Positions 32,353 through 41,212 of a stretch of DNA of 47,963 nt are shown here, in pieces (the first letter of the stretch is position 1; every line of letters begins with the position of its first letter). Origin of the DNA: CALMZY01 sp052033915 (GTDB lineage Bacteria; Verrucomicrobiota; Kiritimatiellia; CAIQIC01; JAGNIJ01); NCBI GenBank assembly GCA_052033915.1, contig JBPOJF010000002.1, forward strand, positions 1 to 47,963. The letters run 5' to 3'. Both the position numbers and the translations under genes were made by a program. The notes below the pieces were generated by a model that was not told the DNA's origin, ran no database searches, and was given only the letters and a program-made list of their open reading frames with translations.

Positions 32353-34536
32353 TCATTTCTTCTTTCGCCCGGATGCACGGCGGGCCGGTTCGTCCGCGGG
32401 AATGAAGAAATCGACAAGCCGCCGTGTCGTATCCACCCGCGCCAGACACACGGAGACCGGATCGCCCAGCCGCCACGTCTTCCGTCTCCGCCGCCCGACG
32501 GCCGAATGGCCTTCCTTCGACAAGACATAGACATCGTCGGGCAGGGCAAAGAAGGGAAGCAGTCCCTGCTGCTGCGTGTCGTTGATTTCCACGATCAGTC
32601 CCCGGGGAATCATCGAGACAATGGTCCCCTTGAACGGCCCTCTATCCTGGCGAGCAAGCTTCGCGGCGTAGTACTCGATTCGCTTGATATCCAGGCTCTC
32701 CTGCTCGGCCTGATCCGCGTTACGTTCGGTCTCCGAGGTGTGATCGGCAATACGCTGGACATCCTGCGCATCATAGGGAGGTGGCTGTCCTGTTTCGACC
32801 GAGCGGAGAATTCTGTGAACGACCAGGTCGGCATAGCGGCGGATGGGCGAGGTGAAGTGCGTGTAACAGGGGAAAGAAAGGCCGAAATGTTCGATCCGCT
32901 TTGACGAGTAAACGGCGCGCTTGAGATTGCGAAGGATGGCCAGGTGCACGATATACTCGCGCGGACCGGCGGCCGTCTCTTTCGCGATTCTGTTCACGCT
33001 ATCCTTGGAATGCAGGGAAAGCCGGAACCCCAGCGCGCGAAGGTCCGACTGCATCTTCATCCACTGGACATCGTCCGGCGGTTCATGAACACGGTACACG
33101 GCCGGAACGCGCGCCTTGTGCAACATCCCGGCCACAACGCAGTTCGCGACCAGCATGAATTCTTCGATCAGGTGATACGCCTCCGCCGAACCCCGTTTGT
33201 AGATATGAACCGCCTTCCCCCGGTCATCGAGTACGCACTTCAACTCAGGCATCGTCAGGTCAATGGAGCCCGCGGCCATGCGCAGCCCGCGCAACCGCGC
33301 GGCGAGCCGGCGCATGTCGGCAAGAACATCCTGCACGGGAGGAGGGATGTCATGATCCGGTTCCCGGTCGAAGAGTTTCTGCACCTGGTCGTAATTCAAG
33401 CGGGCAGACGACCGGATGACCGACAGAAAGGTTTCAGACCCGCGCACGTTCCCGTCTTCATCCAGCAACACATTGACCGTGTGTGCAAGGCGGTCCGTCT
33501 GGGGCTGGAGGCTGCAAATCTCCGAGGTCAGGCGGCGGGGCAGCATCGGGATCGCGCGGTCAACCAGGTACACGCTGTTGCCCCGTTGCATGGCCTCCTG
33601 ATCCAAAGACGACCCGCGCTTCACAAAATGGGGCACATCGGCAATGTGCACGCCCAGAAGCCAGAGCCCGTCTTTTGTGCGGCCGAGCGAAACGGCGTCA
33701 TCGTGGTCTTTGGCGTCCTCCGGATCGATGGTGAACGCGACGAGATCCCGCAGATCCCGCCGCCCCGACAGATCGGACTCGGTCAGGGCAGGGGATATCT
33801 GTTCCGCTTCCGCGATGGCCCTGCCGGAGAACGTCTCCTCGATCCTGTAATTCCGCAGAAGGGAAAGCATATCCACGCCTGATGCGTCGCCAGGCCCCAG
33901 GTCCTCGGTCACGACGCCTGAAAGAGGCTTGTGAACCTGGTCTCTCGGATCGAGGGCGACAACCACCTTGTGATTCTCTTCAGGCTTGCCGATGTTCCGG
34001 CTGAATTCGCGGATTCGGACGTTGTGCGGAATGCGCGGGTTGTCCGGGATGAGGTACCAATAAAAAGCCGTCTTCTTGAGAAGCCCCACAAGCCGGCTGC
34101 GGCGTCTTTCGATGACCCGTTCGACTTTTCCCCTCAGCCGTCGAGAATCCGATGCAGGATGATCACGCCTGCCCGCTGTGGTCAGCCTGACAACCACCTT
34201 GTCGCCATCCAGAGCTGTCCCAATATCCTCTTCGCCGATGAAGACATTCGCCGTCTTGCCATCCTCGGACGTGACAAACCCGAATCCGTGCCGATGAACA
34301 CGAAGGAAGCCGATGACCTGGCGCGAGGGGTCAGGCAGCGCCCAGCGGTTCTTTCGAAGACAGGCGACACACCCCCGGCGCTCCAGGTCGTAGAGAGCGC
34401 GGCGAAACGCGGCGCGATCCGCCCCCTTGATATTCAGCGCTCTTGCCAGCTCATGCTGCTTGAGAGGCCGATACTTTGGATCGGCCAGAAATTCCTGTAT
34501 GCGATTTGCCAGGGATGGTGTAAACTTCATTATCAT
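32353..34536 (-). CDS. rnr: Ribonuclease R
   Basis: The 727-aa 3'-5' exoribonuclease degrades structured RNA. It has an N-terminal HTH/cold-shock part (about 1-230; VIGFLRVHRHGFGFV), the RNB catalytic domain (about 270-600) with DPEDAKDHDDAVSL and GNSVYLVDRAIPMLP, and a C-terminal S1 domain (FKGTIVSMIPRGLIVEI) plus basic tail SGRKKK. GGGAG lies 12 nt before the chosen ATG; three Met codons (one 12 nt upstream, one 6 nt downstream) are alternatives. It converges with the GspC-like gene, leaving only 6 nt between them, and diverges from glgA. Confidence 0.94.
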   Translation of the reverse strand: MIMKFTPSLANRIQEFLADPKYRPLKQHELARALNIKGADRAAFRRALYDLERRGCVACLRKNRWALPDPSRQVIGFLRVHRHGFGFVTSEDGKTANVFIGEEDIGTALDGDKVVVRLTTAGRRDHPASDSRRLRGKVERVIERRRSRLVGLLKKTAFYWYLIPDNPRIPHNVRIREFSRNIGKPEENHKVVVALDPRDQVHKPLSGVVTEDLGPGDASGVDMLSLLRNYRIEETFSGRAIAEAEQISPALTESDLSGRRDLRDLVAFTIDPEDAKDHDDAVSLGRTKDGLWLLGVHIADVPHFVKRGSSLDQEAMQRGNSVYLVDRAIPMLPRRLTSEICSLQPQTDRLAHTVNVLLDEDGNVRGSETFLSVIRSSARLNYDQVQKLFDREPDHDIPPPVQDVLADMRRLAARLRGLRMAAGSIDLTMPELKCVLDDRGKAVHIYKRGSAEAYHLIEEFMLVANCVVAGMLHKARVPAVYRVHEPPDDVQWMKMQSDLRALGFRLSLHSKDSVNRIAKETAAGPREYIVHLAILRNLKRAVYSSKRIEHFGLSFPCYTHFTSPIRRYADLVVHRILRSVETGQPPPYDAQDVQRIADHTSETERNADQAEQESLDIKRIEYYAAKLARQDRGPFKGTIVSMIPRGLIVEINDTQQQGLLPFFALPDDVYVLSKEGHSAVGRRRRKTWRLGDPVSVCLARVDTTRRLVDFFIPADEPARRASGRKKK

Positions 34537-34619
34537 AGTAGTATACATCTCCCTGCTGTAGAGGAGAAGGGAACGTCCAACAATCATCCGCAGGCAACGA
34601 GGCAAGCGGGAGCGGGGCA

Positions 34620-36062
34620 ATGAAAATCGTATATGCAGCCAGTGAGATTTTTCCGTACGCCTCAACCGGCGGTCTGTCGGACGTGGGATCAGCCTTGTCC
34701 AAGGCCTTCCTCAAGCATGGGGTGGATGTCTGGCGTGTCATGCCTCTCTATCGGCGGGTCGCGGAGGGAGGTCATGCCCTCAAAGACACGGGCATCCGCC
34801 TGGACATTCCCGTCGGATTCGAAGTGTACGGGGCCGAAGTCTGGACGGCTTCGGAGCCTGCGCCTCAAACCTACTTCATCCGCCGGGACGAGTTCTTTGA
34901 TCGCAGCCAGCTCTACAGCCTGCCGGAACGCGACTACGACGACAATTTCGAGCGGTTTGTTTTCTTCCAAAAAGCCGTCGTCGCCCTGATCGACGCCTTG
35001 GGACAGCGGCCGGACATTGTCCATTGCAACGACTGGCAGACCGGTCTGGTGCCATTTTTCCTTCGCCACGGGATCAACGGGATGGGGCGCACCCTGACAG
35101 AAAAGACGGTCTTCACGATACACAATCTTGCGTACCAGGGAATTTATTCCGGCTCCCTGTACTCCCTGACGAATCTGCCGTTCTTCTGCTTCAACATGGA
35201 TTCCCTCGAGTTTTTCGGCAACATCAACTGCATCAAGGGCGGGATTACCTCCTCGGACATCGTCACAACGGTCAGCAAGACGTATTCGCAGGAAATACGA
35301 ACGGAGGAGTTCGGCTGCGGACTACACGGTGTGCTGGCGAGGCTGGGGGACCGCCTGGTCGGAATTCCCCTTGGGGTCGATTACTCCGTTTGGAGTCCGG
35401 AGATCGACTCCTTCATCGCTAAAGGCTGTCGTACCGGGAGTCTGTCCGGCAAGAAGGCGCGTCGGAATGAACTGGCGAAAACCATGGGTCTCAAGATATC
35501 CGGCGACACGCCTGTGATCGGCATGGTCACGAGGCTGGTCGACCAAAAGGGGTTGGACATCCTTTCTGAAGCCATAAACAGCCTGATGGCCCTGGACGTT
35601 GCCGTTGTCATTCTGGGGGCCGGTCAGGACAAATACCAGAACCTGTGCAGGCAATGGGCTGATCAGTGGCCGGACCGATTTGCCGTACGCATCGGATACG
35701 ACACCCCGCTGGCCCACAAAATCTTTGCGGGCAGCGATCTATTCCTGATGCCGTCCCGATTTGAACCTTGCGGATTGACTCAATTGTACGGATTGCGCTA
35801 CGGTGCCATTCCGATCGTGCACGCGACGGGCGGCCTCGAAGATACGGTCGAGGATATCCCGCCAGATGGCAGCCGGGGCACAGGGTTCAAGTTCAAGACC
35901 TATACGGCAGATGGCTTATTGAGCGCTGTTCATCGCGCGCTTGAACTGCGAAAGAGGCCCGATGTCTGGTCCGCCACGATGCAGCGAGCCATGCAGCAGG
36001 ACTTCTCCTGGGATCACGTTGCCGACGAATACATGATCCTGTATCGCAAGCTCATGTCCTGA
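34620..36062 (+). CDS. glgA: Glycogen synthase
   Basis: The 480-aa GT5 glycosyltransferase elongates alpha-1,4-glucan from ADP-glucose. Typical blocks: MKIVYAASEIFPYASTGGL, FVHCNDWQTGLVP-type IVHCNDWQTG, TIHNLAYQG, VSKTYSQEI, GMVTRLVDQKGLD, and SRFEPCGLTQLYGLRYG carrying the catalytic-region Glu. In the N-terminal KTGGL motif the Lys that contacts the ADP-glucose phosphate in E. coli GlgA is replaced by Ser15 (STGGL). The rest looks fully functional. It is divergent from rnr with an 83-bp shared upstream region. GGGAGCGGGG precedes the ATG. Confidence 0.93.
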   Translation: MKIVYAASEIFPYASTGGLSDVGSALSKAFLKHGVDVWRVMPLYRRVAEGGHALKDTGIRLDIPVGFEVYGAEVWTASEPAPQTYFIRRDEFFDRSQLYSLPERDYDDNFERFVFFQKAVVALIDALGQRPDIVHCNDWQTGLVPFFLRHGINGMGRTLTEKTVFTIHNLAYQGIYSGSLYSLTNLPFFCFNMDSLEFFGNINCIKGGITSSDIVTTVSKTYSQEIRTEEFGCGLHGVLARLGDRLVGIPLGVDYSVWSPEIDSFIAKGCRTGSLSGKKARRNELAKTMGLKISGDTPVIGMVTRLVDQKGLDILSEAINSLMALDVAVVILGAGQDKYQNLCRQWADQWPDRFAVRIGYDTPLAHKIFAGSDLFLMPSRFEPCGLTQLYGLRYGAIPIVHATGGLEDTVEDIPPDGSRGTGFKFKTYTADGLLSAVHRALELRKRPDVWSATMQRAMQQDFSWDHVADEYMILYRKLMS

Positions 36063-36063
36063 C

Positions 36064-36086
36064 CGGCTCATCCCATCAGCGAGCCG
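36064..36086 (+). terminator. Weak terminator-like hairpin after glgA
   Basis: CGGCTC and GAGCCG form a 6-bp stem with an 11-nt loop, followed by TGTTTCT. The stem starts two bases after the glgA stop. The poor T run makes this tentative. Confidence 0.35.
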
Positions 36087-36236
36087 TGTTTCTGATCGCC
36101 GGACAGGTATGTCAAGAACCGGCGCAACGTCTCCGATATGCATCCGTCGCAGTAGCGAAATGACGCGGAGTTATTGTCGTGCCGGGTGCTGAAGAAAACG
36201 CGTGTTCTGTACCATGTGTTGTGGCCTAAACACACC

Positions 36237-36272
36237 TGTTATGAGACATAACATATATTATGCGACATTGAA
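36237..36272. promoter_or_regulatory. Tandem operator-like palindromes in the glgA-lepB gap
   Basis: TGTTATG AGA CATAACA is a perfect 7-bp inverted repeat around 3 bases. A degenerate copy (TATTATG CGA CATTGAA) follows 19 bp later, about two helical turns. Another inverted repeat, TGTGTT/AACACA, lies just upstream (36216-36235). The 297-bp gap between the convergent ends of glgA and lepB holds no gene I can see, so the regulated transcript is unknown. Confidence 0.45.
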
Positions 36273-36359
36273 TCCTGACCAATAGAATCGGGGGTTCGAC
36301 AGGATTAGCGACTTTCTTCGCGCTTGGCTTGGGCTTGAAGAACCGGACTTAACTGACGG

Positions 36360-37454
36360 CTACTGAACGGAGCCCCATCGTCGGGTAAACGGCCAGTAAA
36401 CCATGAATGCGGGACCCACGAGACTCGTCCTGTCCACCGGGCCGAAATACCGGCCATCCAAACTGAAAGCGGAATTGTCACCCAGAGGAAAATAACTTGC
36501 GGGTCCCAGTGTCTTCTTCTCCTGCGCGACGCCCAGGTAAAGGTCGCGGTCGAATTGCTTGTGCGGCAAGGTGTATCCAATGTATCCGGCATCCTTGTCC
36601 GTCAGGAGCCTGTGGAATGGGTATGGTTCCTTTACGCGTTCTCCGTTAATCAGCAGGAACGGCGGGTCAATGGACACCTCCTCCCCCGGCAAGGCGGCAA
36701 GTCGCTTGATGTAAAAAGAATTTGCCCGAATCCCGGGATACTTGATCGCGTCCGTACTGAATACGAATATCTGCCCCCTTTTGGGGCGCGAGAAATTATA
36801 CCGGATTTTGTCAACGAATATGTGATCGCCGATTTTTAACCGGCCGGATGCCATGATCTGATTCTTCGCCAGGAAATCGCCCGGCGAAAAATACAGCGTC
36901 AGCCCACGCCTGATTTTATGAGGAACGCCGTTGACGCGGAATACCCTCGATTCCTCGTCAACGCTGTACCGCGTGTCCACCCGGCCGTCGACGGATGCTT
37001 TGACCTCGATGTATCTCTCTCCAAACAGAGCCAACCGGATCATGTTCAAGGGGAACCTGTCCATGAAGGTTTTTGATCTCTGCGGCTGAACCGTAATCCC
37101 GTAAAGGGTCGGTTGCATCGACCCCGTGGGAATCTTGAAGGGCTGAATAAAGTACGTTTTGCACCCGATCGCCACGGCGAGCGCAACGGCCAATACCTCC
37201 ACATTCTCCCGAATACGCGGATACCTCCGAGCCGGGTTGACCTTCAGGATCGCTGCGGTGATCTCTTCGCCGCCTGCTTCGATCCGGCTCGCATCCCGCG
37301 CGACCCAAGCGCTCTTCAAATTAGACTCGGCGGCTTCCAGTTGCCGCAGACTCTGGGGATCGGCGATGTCCTCTCTCATATTCCTGGCGTGCTTGGCCTC
37401 TCGAAGGAGATGCCGAACCAGTTTGGCGTAACGTCTGCGCTCGAAAAAATTCAT
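36360..37454 (-). CDS. lepB: Signal peptidase I with extended N-terminus and large insert
   Basis: The 364-aa membrane protease cleaves Sec and Tat signal peptides. A basic cytoplasmic region of about 85 residues precedes one membrane segment (about 86-103). Catalytic Ser112 lies in PTGSMQPTL, Lys250 in YIKRLAALPGEEV, and GDNS-type LGDNSAFSLDGRYFG is present. About 138 residues separate the Ser and Lys, far more than in compact enzymes, so a domain is inserted between boxes B and D (about 130-225). The start follows lepA by 9 nt, so it closes the eleven-gene minus operon; lepA-lepB pairing is widespread. Confidence 0.93.
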   Translation of the reverse strand: MNFFERRRYAKLVRHLLREAKHARNMREDIADPQSLRQLEAAESNLKSAWVARDASRIEAGGEEITAAILKVNPARRYPRIRENVEVLAVALAVAIGCKTYFIQPFKIPTGSMQPTLYGITVQPQRSKTFMDRFPLNMIRLALFGERYIEVKASVDGRVDTRYSVDEESRVFRVNGVPHKIRRGLTLYFSPGDFLAKNQIMASGRLKIGDHIFVDKIRYNFSRPKRGQIFVFSTDAIKYPGIRANSFYIKRLAALPGEEVSIDPPFLLINGERVKEPYPFHRLLTDKDAGYIGYTLPHKQFDRDLYLGVAQEKKTLGPASYFPLGDNSAFSLDGRYFGPVDRTSLVGPAFMVYWPFTRRWGSVQ

Positions 37455-37463
37455 AAGTTCCCG

Positions 37464-39266
37464 TTAATCCGTCGCCTTGAGGACCGAAATAAACGCTTCC
37501 TGGGGAATGCTGACCTGCCCAATCTGCTTCAGTTTTCTCTTCCCTTCTTTTTGTTTCTCGAGAAGTTTGCGTTTTCGCGACACGTCGCCGCCATAACACT
37601 TGGCTGTGACGTCCTTGCGGAACGATCGGACCGTCTCGCGCGCAATGATCTTCCCGCCGATCGCCGCCTGGATCGCAATGGGAAACTGGTGAGGCGGGAT
37701 CAGTTCCCTCAACGCCTTGCACATCTGCCTGCCGCGTCCCTCGGCCTTCGATCGGTGGATGATGCAGGAGAACGCTTCAACCGGCTCGCCGTGAACCAGG
37801 ATATCCATCTTGACCAGTTCGGATGTCCGATACCCGGACAACTCGTAGTCCATGGACGCGTACCCCCGGCTGAGGCTCTTCAGCCGATCGTGAAAATCGA
37901 ACAGGATCTCGTTGAGCGGCAACCGGCACGTCAGCATGACGCGGCGGGTGTCGAGCGATTCGGTCTTCTCCACCTCTCCGCGCCGGTCCATGACCAACTG
38001 AAGCATGTCGCCGATGTGCTCATTGTGGCAGATCACGTAAGCCAGAATCATCGGCTCTTCGATATGATCGATCCGTGTCGGGTCCGGCAGATGCACCGGG
38101 TTGTCAACCTCCAGTTGCTCGCCCGATTTCATAAACACCCGATAGATGACGCTCGGATACGTGCTGATGATATTCAAATCGTATTCGCGCCGGAGGCGCT
38201 CCTGGACGATTTCCATGTGGAGCAGGCCGAGAAAACCGCAACGGTATCCGAATCCAAGAGCGGCGGAGGTCTCGGGTTGATAGAGAAAAGAACTGTCGTT
38301 CAGGGCCAACTTGTCCATGCTGCTCTTGAGGCGGTCGTAGTCGTCGGCATTCACGGGATACACCCCGGTGAAGACCATCGGCCTGAATTCCTTGAATCCG
38401 GGCAGGGCCTTTTCGGCGGGACGGTCCGTCTTCGTCACCGTGTCGCCGATCCGAATTTCGGAGGCTTGTTTGATGTTGGCAACGATGTATCCCACTTCCC
38501 CTGCCCTGAGCGCTTTCACGCGCGACGGGTTCGGGATGAAAATCCCCACTTCCTTGACCTCGTAGTCGGTCTGGGTCCCCATCATCCGAATCCGATCCCC
38601 CGTGGCGATTTCGCCGTCGAAAACGCGGACGTAAACAACCACACCCCGGTAGGCGTCATATTCCGAATCGAACACGAGCGCGCGGGTGGCGCCCTCCAGG
38701 GTGGATACGGGAGGCTGCACTTCCTTCACCAGCGCTTCAAGGACATCGGCGACGCCCTGTCCGGTCTTCGCGCTGACGTGCAGGCCGTCATGCATGGGAA
38801 TGGCCAGAACATCCTCGATTTGCTTCGTGACCTCCTCGATGTTGGCATTTTGCATGTCGATCTTGTTCAGGACGGGGATGATCTTGATCCCCTGTCCCGC
38901 GGCCAGGTACGTGTGCGCAACGGTCTGCGCTTCGACGCCCTGTGTTGCATCGACCACCAGGAGAGCGCCTTCGCACGCGTTCAGACTGCGCGATACCTCG
39001 TACGAGAAGTCGACGTGCCCCGGCGTGTCAATCAGGTTGAACTGATAGATCTTCCCGTCTTTGGCCTTGTAGGCCATGGTGACCGGATGAGCCTTGATCG
39101 TGATGCCGCGCTCCCTCTCCAAATCCATATCGTCCAGGACCTGGTCGCGGAAATGCCGCTTGTCGATGCGATGTGTCAGCTCAAGCATCCGGTCCGCCAG
39201 CGTCGACTTGCCGTGGTCGATGTGGGCAATGATGCAGAAGTTCCGGATATGGGACAAATCGCTCAT
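37464..39266 (-). CDS. lepA: Elongation factor 4 (LepA)
   Basis: The 600-aa ribosomal GTPase acts on stalled or mistranslocated ribosomes. The G domain has AHIDHGKST, DTPGHVDFSYEV and NKIDM. Domain II follows, then the EF-G-like III and V, and the LepA-specific C-terminal domain (GGDVSRKRKLLEKQKEGKRK). Length is exactly typical. It begins 12 nt after rpe. Confidence 0.97.
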   Translation of the reverse strand: MSDLSHIRNFCIIAHIDHGKSTLADRMLELTHRIDKRHFRDQVLDDMDLERERGITIKAHPVTMAYKAKDGKIYQFNLIDTPGHVDFSYEVSRSLNACEGALLVVDATQGVEAQTVAHTYLAAGQGIKIIPVLNKIDMQNANIEEVTKQIEDVLAIPMHDGLHVSAKTGQGVADVLEALVKEVQPPVSTLEGATRALVFDSEYDAYRGVVVYVRVFDGEIATGDRIRMMGTQTDYEVKEVGIFIPNPSRVKALRAGEVGYIVANIKQASEIRIGDTVTKTDRPAEKALPGFKEFRPMVFTGVYPVNADDYDRLKSSMDKLALNDSSFLYQPETSAALGFGYRCGFLGLLHMEIVQERLRREYDLNIISTYPSVIYRVFMKSGEQLEVDNPVHLPDPTRIDHIEEPMILAYVICHNEHIGDMLQLVMDRRGEVEKTESLDTRRVMLTCRLPLNEILFDFHDRLKSLSRGYASMDYELSGYRTSELVKMDILVHGEPVEAFSCIIHRSKAEGRGRQMCKALRELIPPHQFPIAIQAAIGGKIIARETVRSFRKDVTAKCYGGDVSRKRKLLEKQKEGKRKLKQIGQVSIPQEAFISVLKATD

Positions 39267-39278
39267 GGAATGCGTTCT

Positions 39279-39962
39279 TTAAGACACCTTTGAACACCAG
39301 GCTTCCGTCGCGCGGCGACGCAGGTTCTCGATCTCCCCGGCCATGTCCCCCGCGCCGTACAGGAACGTCCCCGCGATGAAAAGATTGATGCCGTGGGCCG
39401 CGGCCTGACCGGCGGTATCGCGGTTGATCCCTCCGTCGATGGACAGGTCCAGCGTCGGGGCGCGCCGTCTGATCTCCGCAATTTTCGGCAGCACGCCGGG
39501 GATGAATTTCTGTCCCCCGAATCCGGGATGGACCGTCATGAACAGAATCTCGTCCACCGCATTCAGGAAGGGAAACGCGGCTTCGGCCGGTGTTTCAGGG
39601 TTCAAGGTGATCCCGGCCCGCACTCCCTTTTCCCGGATTGTCCTCAAGGTCCGGAGAACATCGCTCTCCGCCTCCACATGGATCAGCAACGTGCGGGTCC
39701 CGGCTTCGACAAACGGAACCACAAACAAGTCGGGGCGCGTGACCATGAGATGGGTGCTCAAGGGAAGCTTGACCACGCGCCGCGCCATGCGCGCGACCTC
39801 GGGCCCCATGCTGAGATTCGGCACGAAATGGCCATCCATGATGTCCAGGTGCAGGCCATCGGCGCCGGAGTTCTCCGCACGCAGACAGGCCTCCTCCAGC
39901 CGTCCGATATCCGCGGCAAGGAGCGAGGGCAGAATCTGAATCTCTGGGTTCACGGTTAGCAT
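39279..39962 (-). CDS. rpe: Ribulose-phosphate 3-epimerase
   Basis: The 227-aa TIM-barrel enzyme interconverts ribulose-5-P and xylulose-5-P. Motifs: ILPSLLAADIGRLEE, LHLDIMDGHFVPNLSMGPEV (metal-binding Asp/His), TVHPGFGGQKFIP and SIDGGINRDTA. The ATG was chosen because the family N terminus lies right after it; a longer upstream extension overlaps truA. Ribosome site is weak, so translation may depend on coupling with truA, whose stop is about 47 nt upstream. Confidence 0.94.
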   Translation of the reverse strand: MLTVNPEIQILPSLLAADIGRLEEACLRAENSGADGLHLDIMDGHFVPNLSMGPEVARMARRVVKLPLSTHLMVTRPDLFVVPFVEAGTRTLLIHVEAESDVLRTLRTIREKGVRAGITLNPETPAEAAFPFLNAVDEILFMTVHPGFGGQKFIPGVLPKIAEIRRRAPTLDLSIDGGINRDTAGQAAAHGINLFIAGTFLYGAGDMAGEIENLRRRATEAWCSKVS

Positions 39963-40009
39963 CGGAATAAGCGCTGAAGCTTGCCCAAACTTGCCGACCT
40001 CGTCAAGAT

Positions 40010-40771
40010 TCAGACCCTTCGAATCGGGCGATACAGCACCCTCCACAGGAAAAGGCCTTGCGGCGCTGCGGTCGGCACACGCGCGGTACGGACCTTGGAG
40101 CGGAGAATCTCAGCGGCCGCCTCGGGCTTCAACTCCCCGGCGCCCACGCGGATCAGGAACCCCGCAAGACTCCGGACCATCTTGTAGAGGAATCCATCCC
40201 CCCGTGCCGCAATCGTGATATCGCAACCCTGCCGGGACACTCGCAACGACCGTACGTGCCGGACGGTCCCGTCGCGTTCGTAATGCGGGTTTGCGGAAAA
40301 GGCGGCAAAGTCATGCCGGCCAACCAACCGTTTGGCCGCCAAGTTCATGGCCTTCACGTTCAACGGCGCCCGGATGTGCGCGCGGTAGTGGCGTACAAAG
40401 GGAGGCAGAATCTCGTCATTCCAGACAAAGTAGCGGTACTCCTTTCCCTGGGCATCGAATCGCGCGTGAAAGTCCGGCCCGGCTTTGCGAATCGACAGCA
40501 CGCGGATGTCCTTCTCAAGAATCGCGTTAAAGCCGATCAACAGTTTCTTCAGGACCACGGGTTTTCCCAGGTCAAAGTGCGTCACCTGCTCGCGCGCATG
40601 GACGCCCGCGTCCGTCCGCCCGCTACAGTGAATCCGCTCCTTCTCCCCGGTCAGTTCGTGGAGCACCCGCTCCAGTTCGCCCTGGACTGTCTTGCGGGAC
40701 GGCTGAATCTGCCAGCCCGAGTACCCGGCGCCGTCGTATGCCACCCGCATCCTGTAGCGCTGCCGGGTCAC
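40010..40771 (-). CDS. truA: tRNA pseudouridine38-40 synthase
   Basis: The 253-aa enzyme modifies positions 38-40 of tRNA anticodon stems. VAYDGAGYSGWQIQ, the catalytic Asp54 in CSGRTDAGVHA, KEYRYFVWN and GDGFLYKMVRSLAG are diagnostic. GTG is the start because it overlaps the ruvX stop (GTGA); an ATG seven codons on is less likely. No frameshift or loss is seen. Confidence 0.95.
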   Translation of the reverse strand: MTRQRYRMRVAYDGAGYSGWQIQPSRKTVQGELERVLHELTGEKERIHCSGRTDAGVHAREQVTHFDLGKPVVLKKLLIGFNAILEKDIRVLSIRKAGPDFHARFDAQGKEYRYFVWNDEILPPFVRHYRAHIRAPLNVKAMNLAAKRLVGRHDFAAFSANPHYERDGTVRHVRSLRVSRQGCDITIAARGDGFLYKMVRSLAGFLIRVGAGELKPEAAAEILRSKVRTARVPTAAPQGLFLWRVLYRPIRRV

Positions 40772-41211
40772 GGCGCGAAACCGTCCCTTTCGCGCGCATA
40801 CACCTGCGCATCGAGAAAGTTCTGGAGCATGATTTGCGCGGCGAGTTTATCCACGACATCCTTCCGCCGGCGGCGCGAGGCGCCCGCCTCGATCAATACC
40901 GCGGTTGCCGCCTTTGTGCTCAACCGCTCATCCCATGTGCACACCGGGATTGCCGCCTGAACGCCTATCTTCTCGACAAACGCAAGGACCTTCAGGGCCG
41001 CCGGCCCTTTGGACCCATCCATATTGAGGGGCAATCCGACGACAAGCCGCTCGGCCTTGGTTTCGGAGCAGACCTTCAGAGTTTCTTTCAGCGCGTCCTC
41101 CGGACGGCGGCACTCCACAACGCGAAGCGGCAGGGCAATCATCTCGTCGGCATCGCTCAACGCGAACCCGAGGCGCTTCTCGCCGTAATCGAGGCCGAGG
41201 ATGCGCGACAT
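40768..41211 (-). CDS. ruvX: YqgF/RuvX family resolvase-fold nuclease
   Basis: The 147-aa RNase H-fold protein takes part in pre-16S rRNA 5' end maturation in E. coli (YqgF) and is annotated as a putative Holliday junction resolvase. ILGLDYGEKRLGFALSD holds the first catalytic Asp, VVGLPLNMDGS and TWDERLST the others. The start is 1 nt after the manC stop, and the gene overlaps truA. Confidence 0.95.
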   Translation of the reverse strand: MSRILGLDYGEKRLGFALSDADEMIALPLRVVECRRPEDALKETLKVCSETKAERLVVGLPLNMDGSKGPAALKVLAFVEKIGVQAAIPVCTWDERLSTKAATAVLIEAGASRRRRKDVVDKLAAQIMLQNFLDAQVYARERDGFAP

Positions 41212-41212
41212 G

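Noticed and set aside
36290..36322. A resemblance to the conserved 5' end of tmRNA (GGGGTTCGACAGGATT)
   Set aside because: lepB begins 38 bases later on the other strand, no tRNA-like 3' half with CCA or tag-peptide frame is present, and flanks do not pair.
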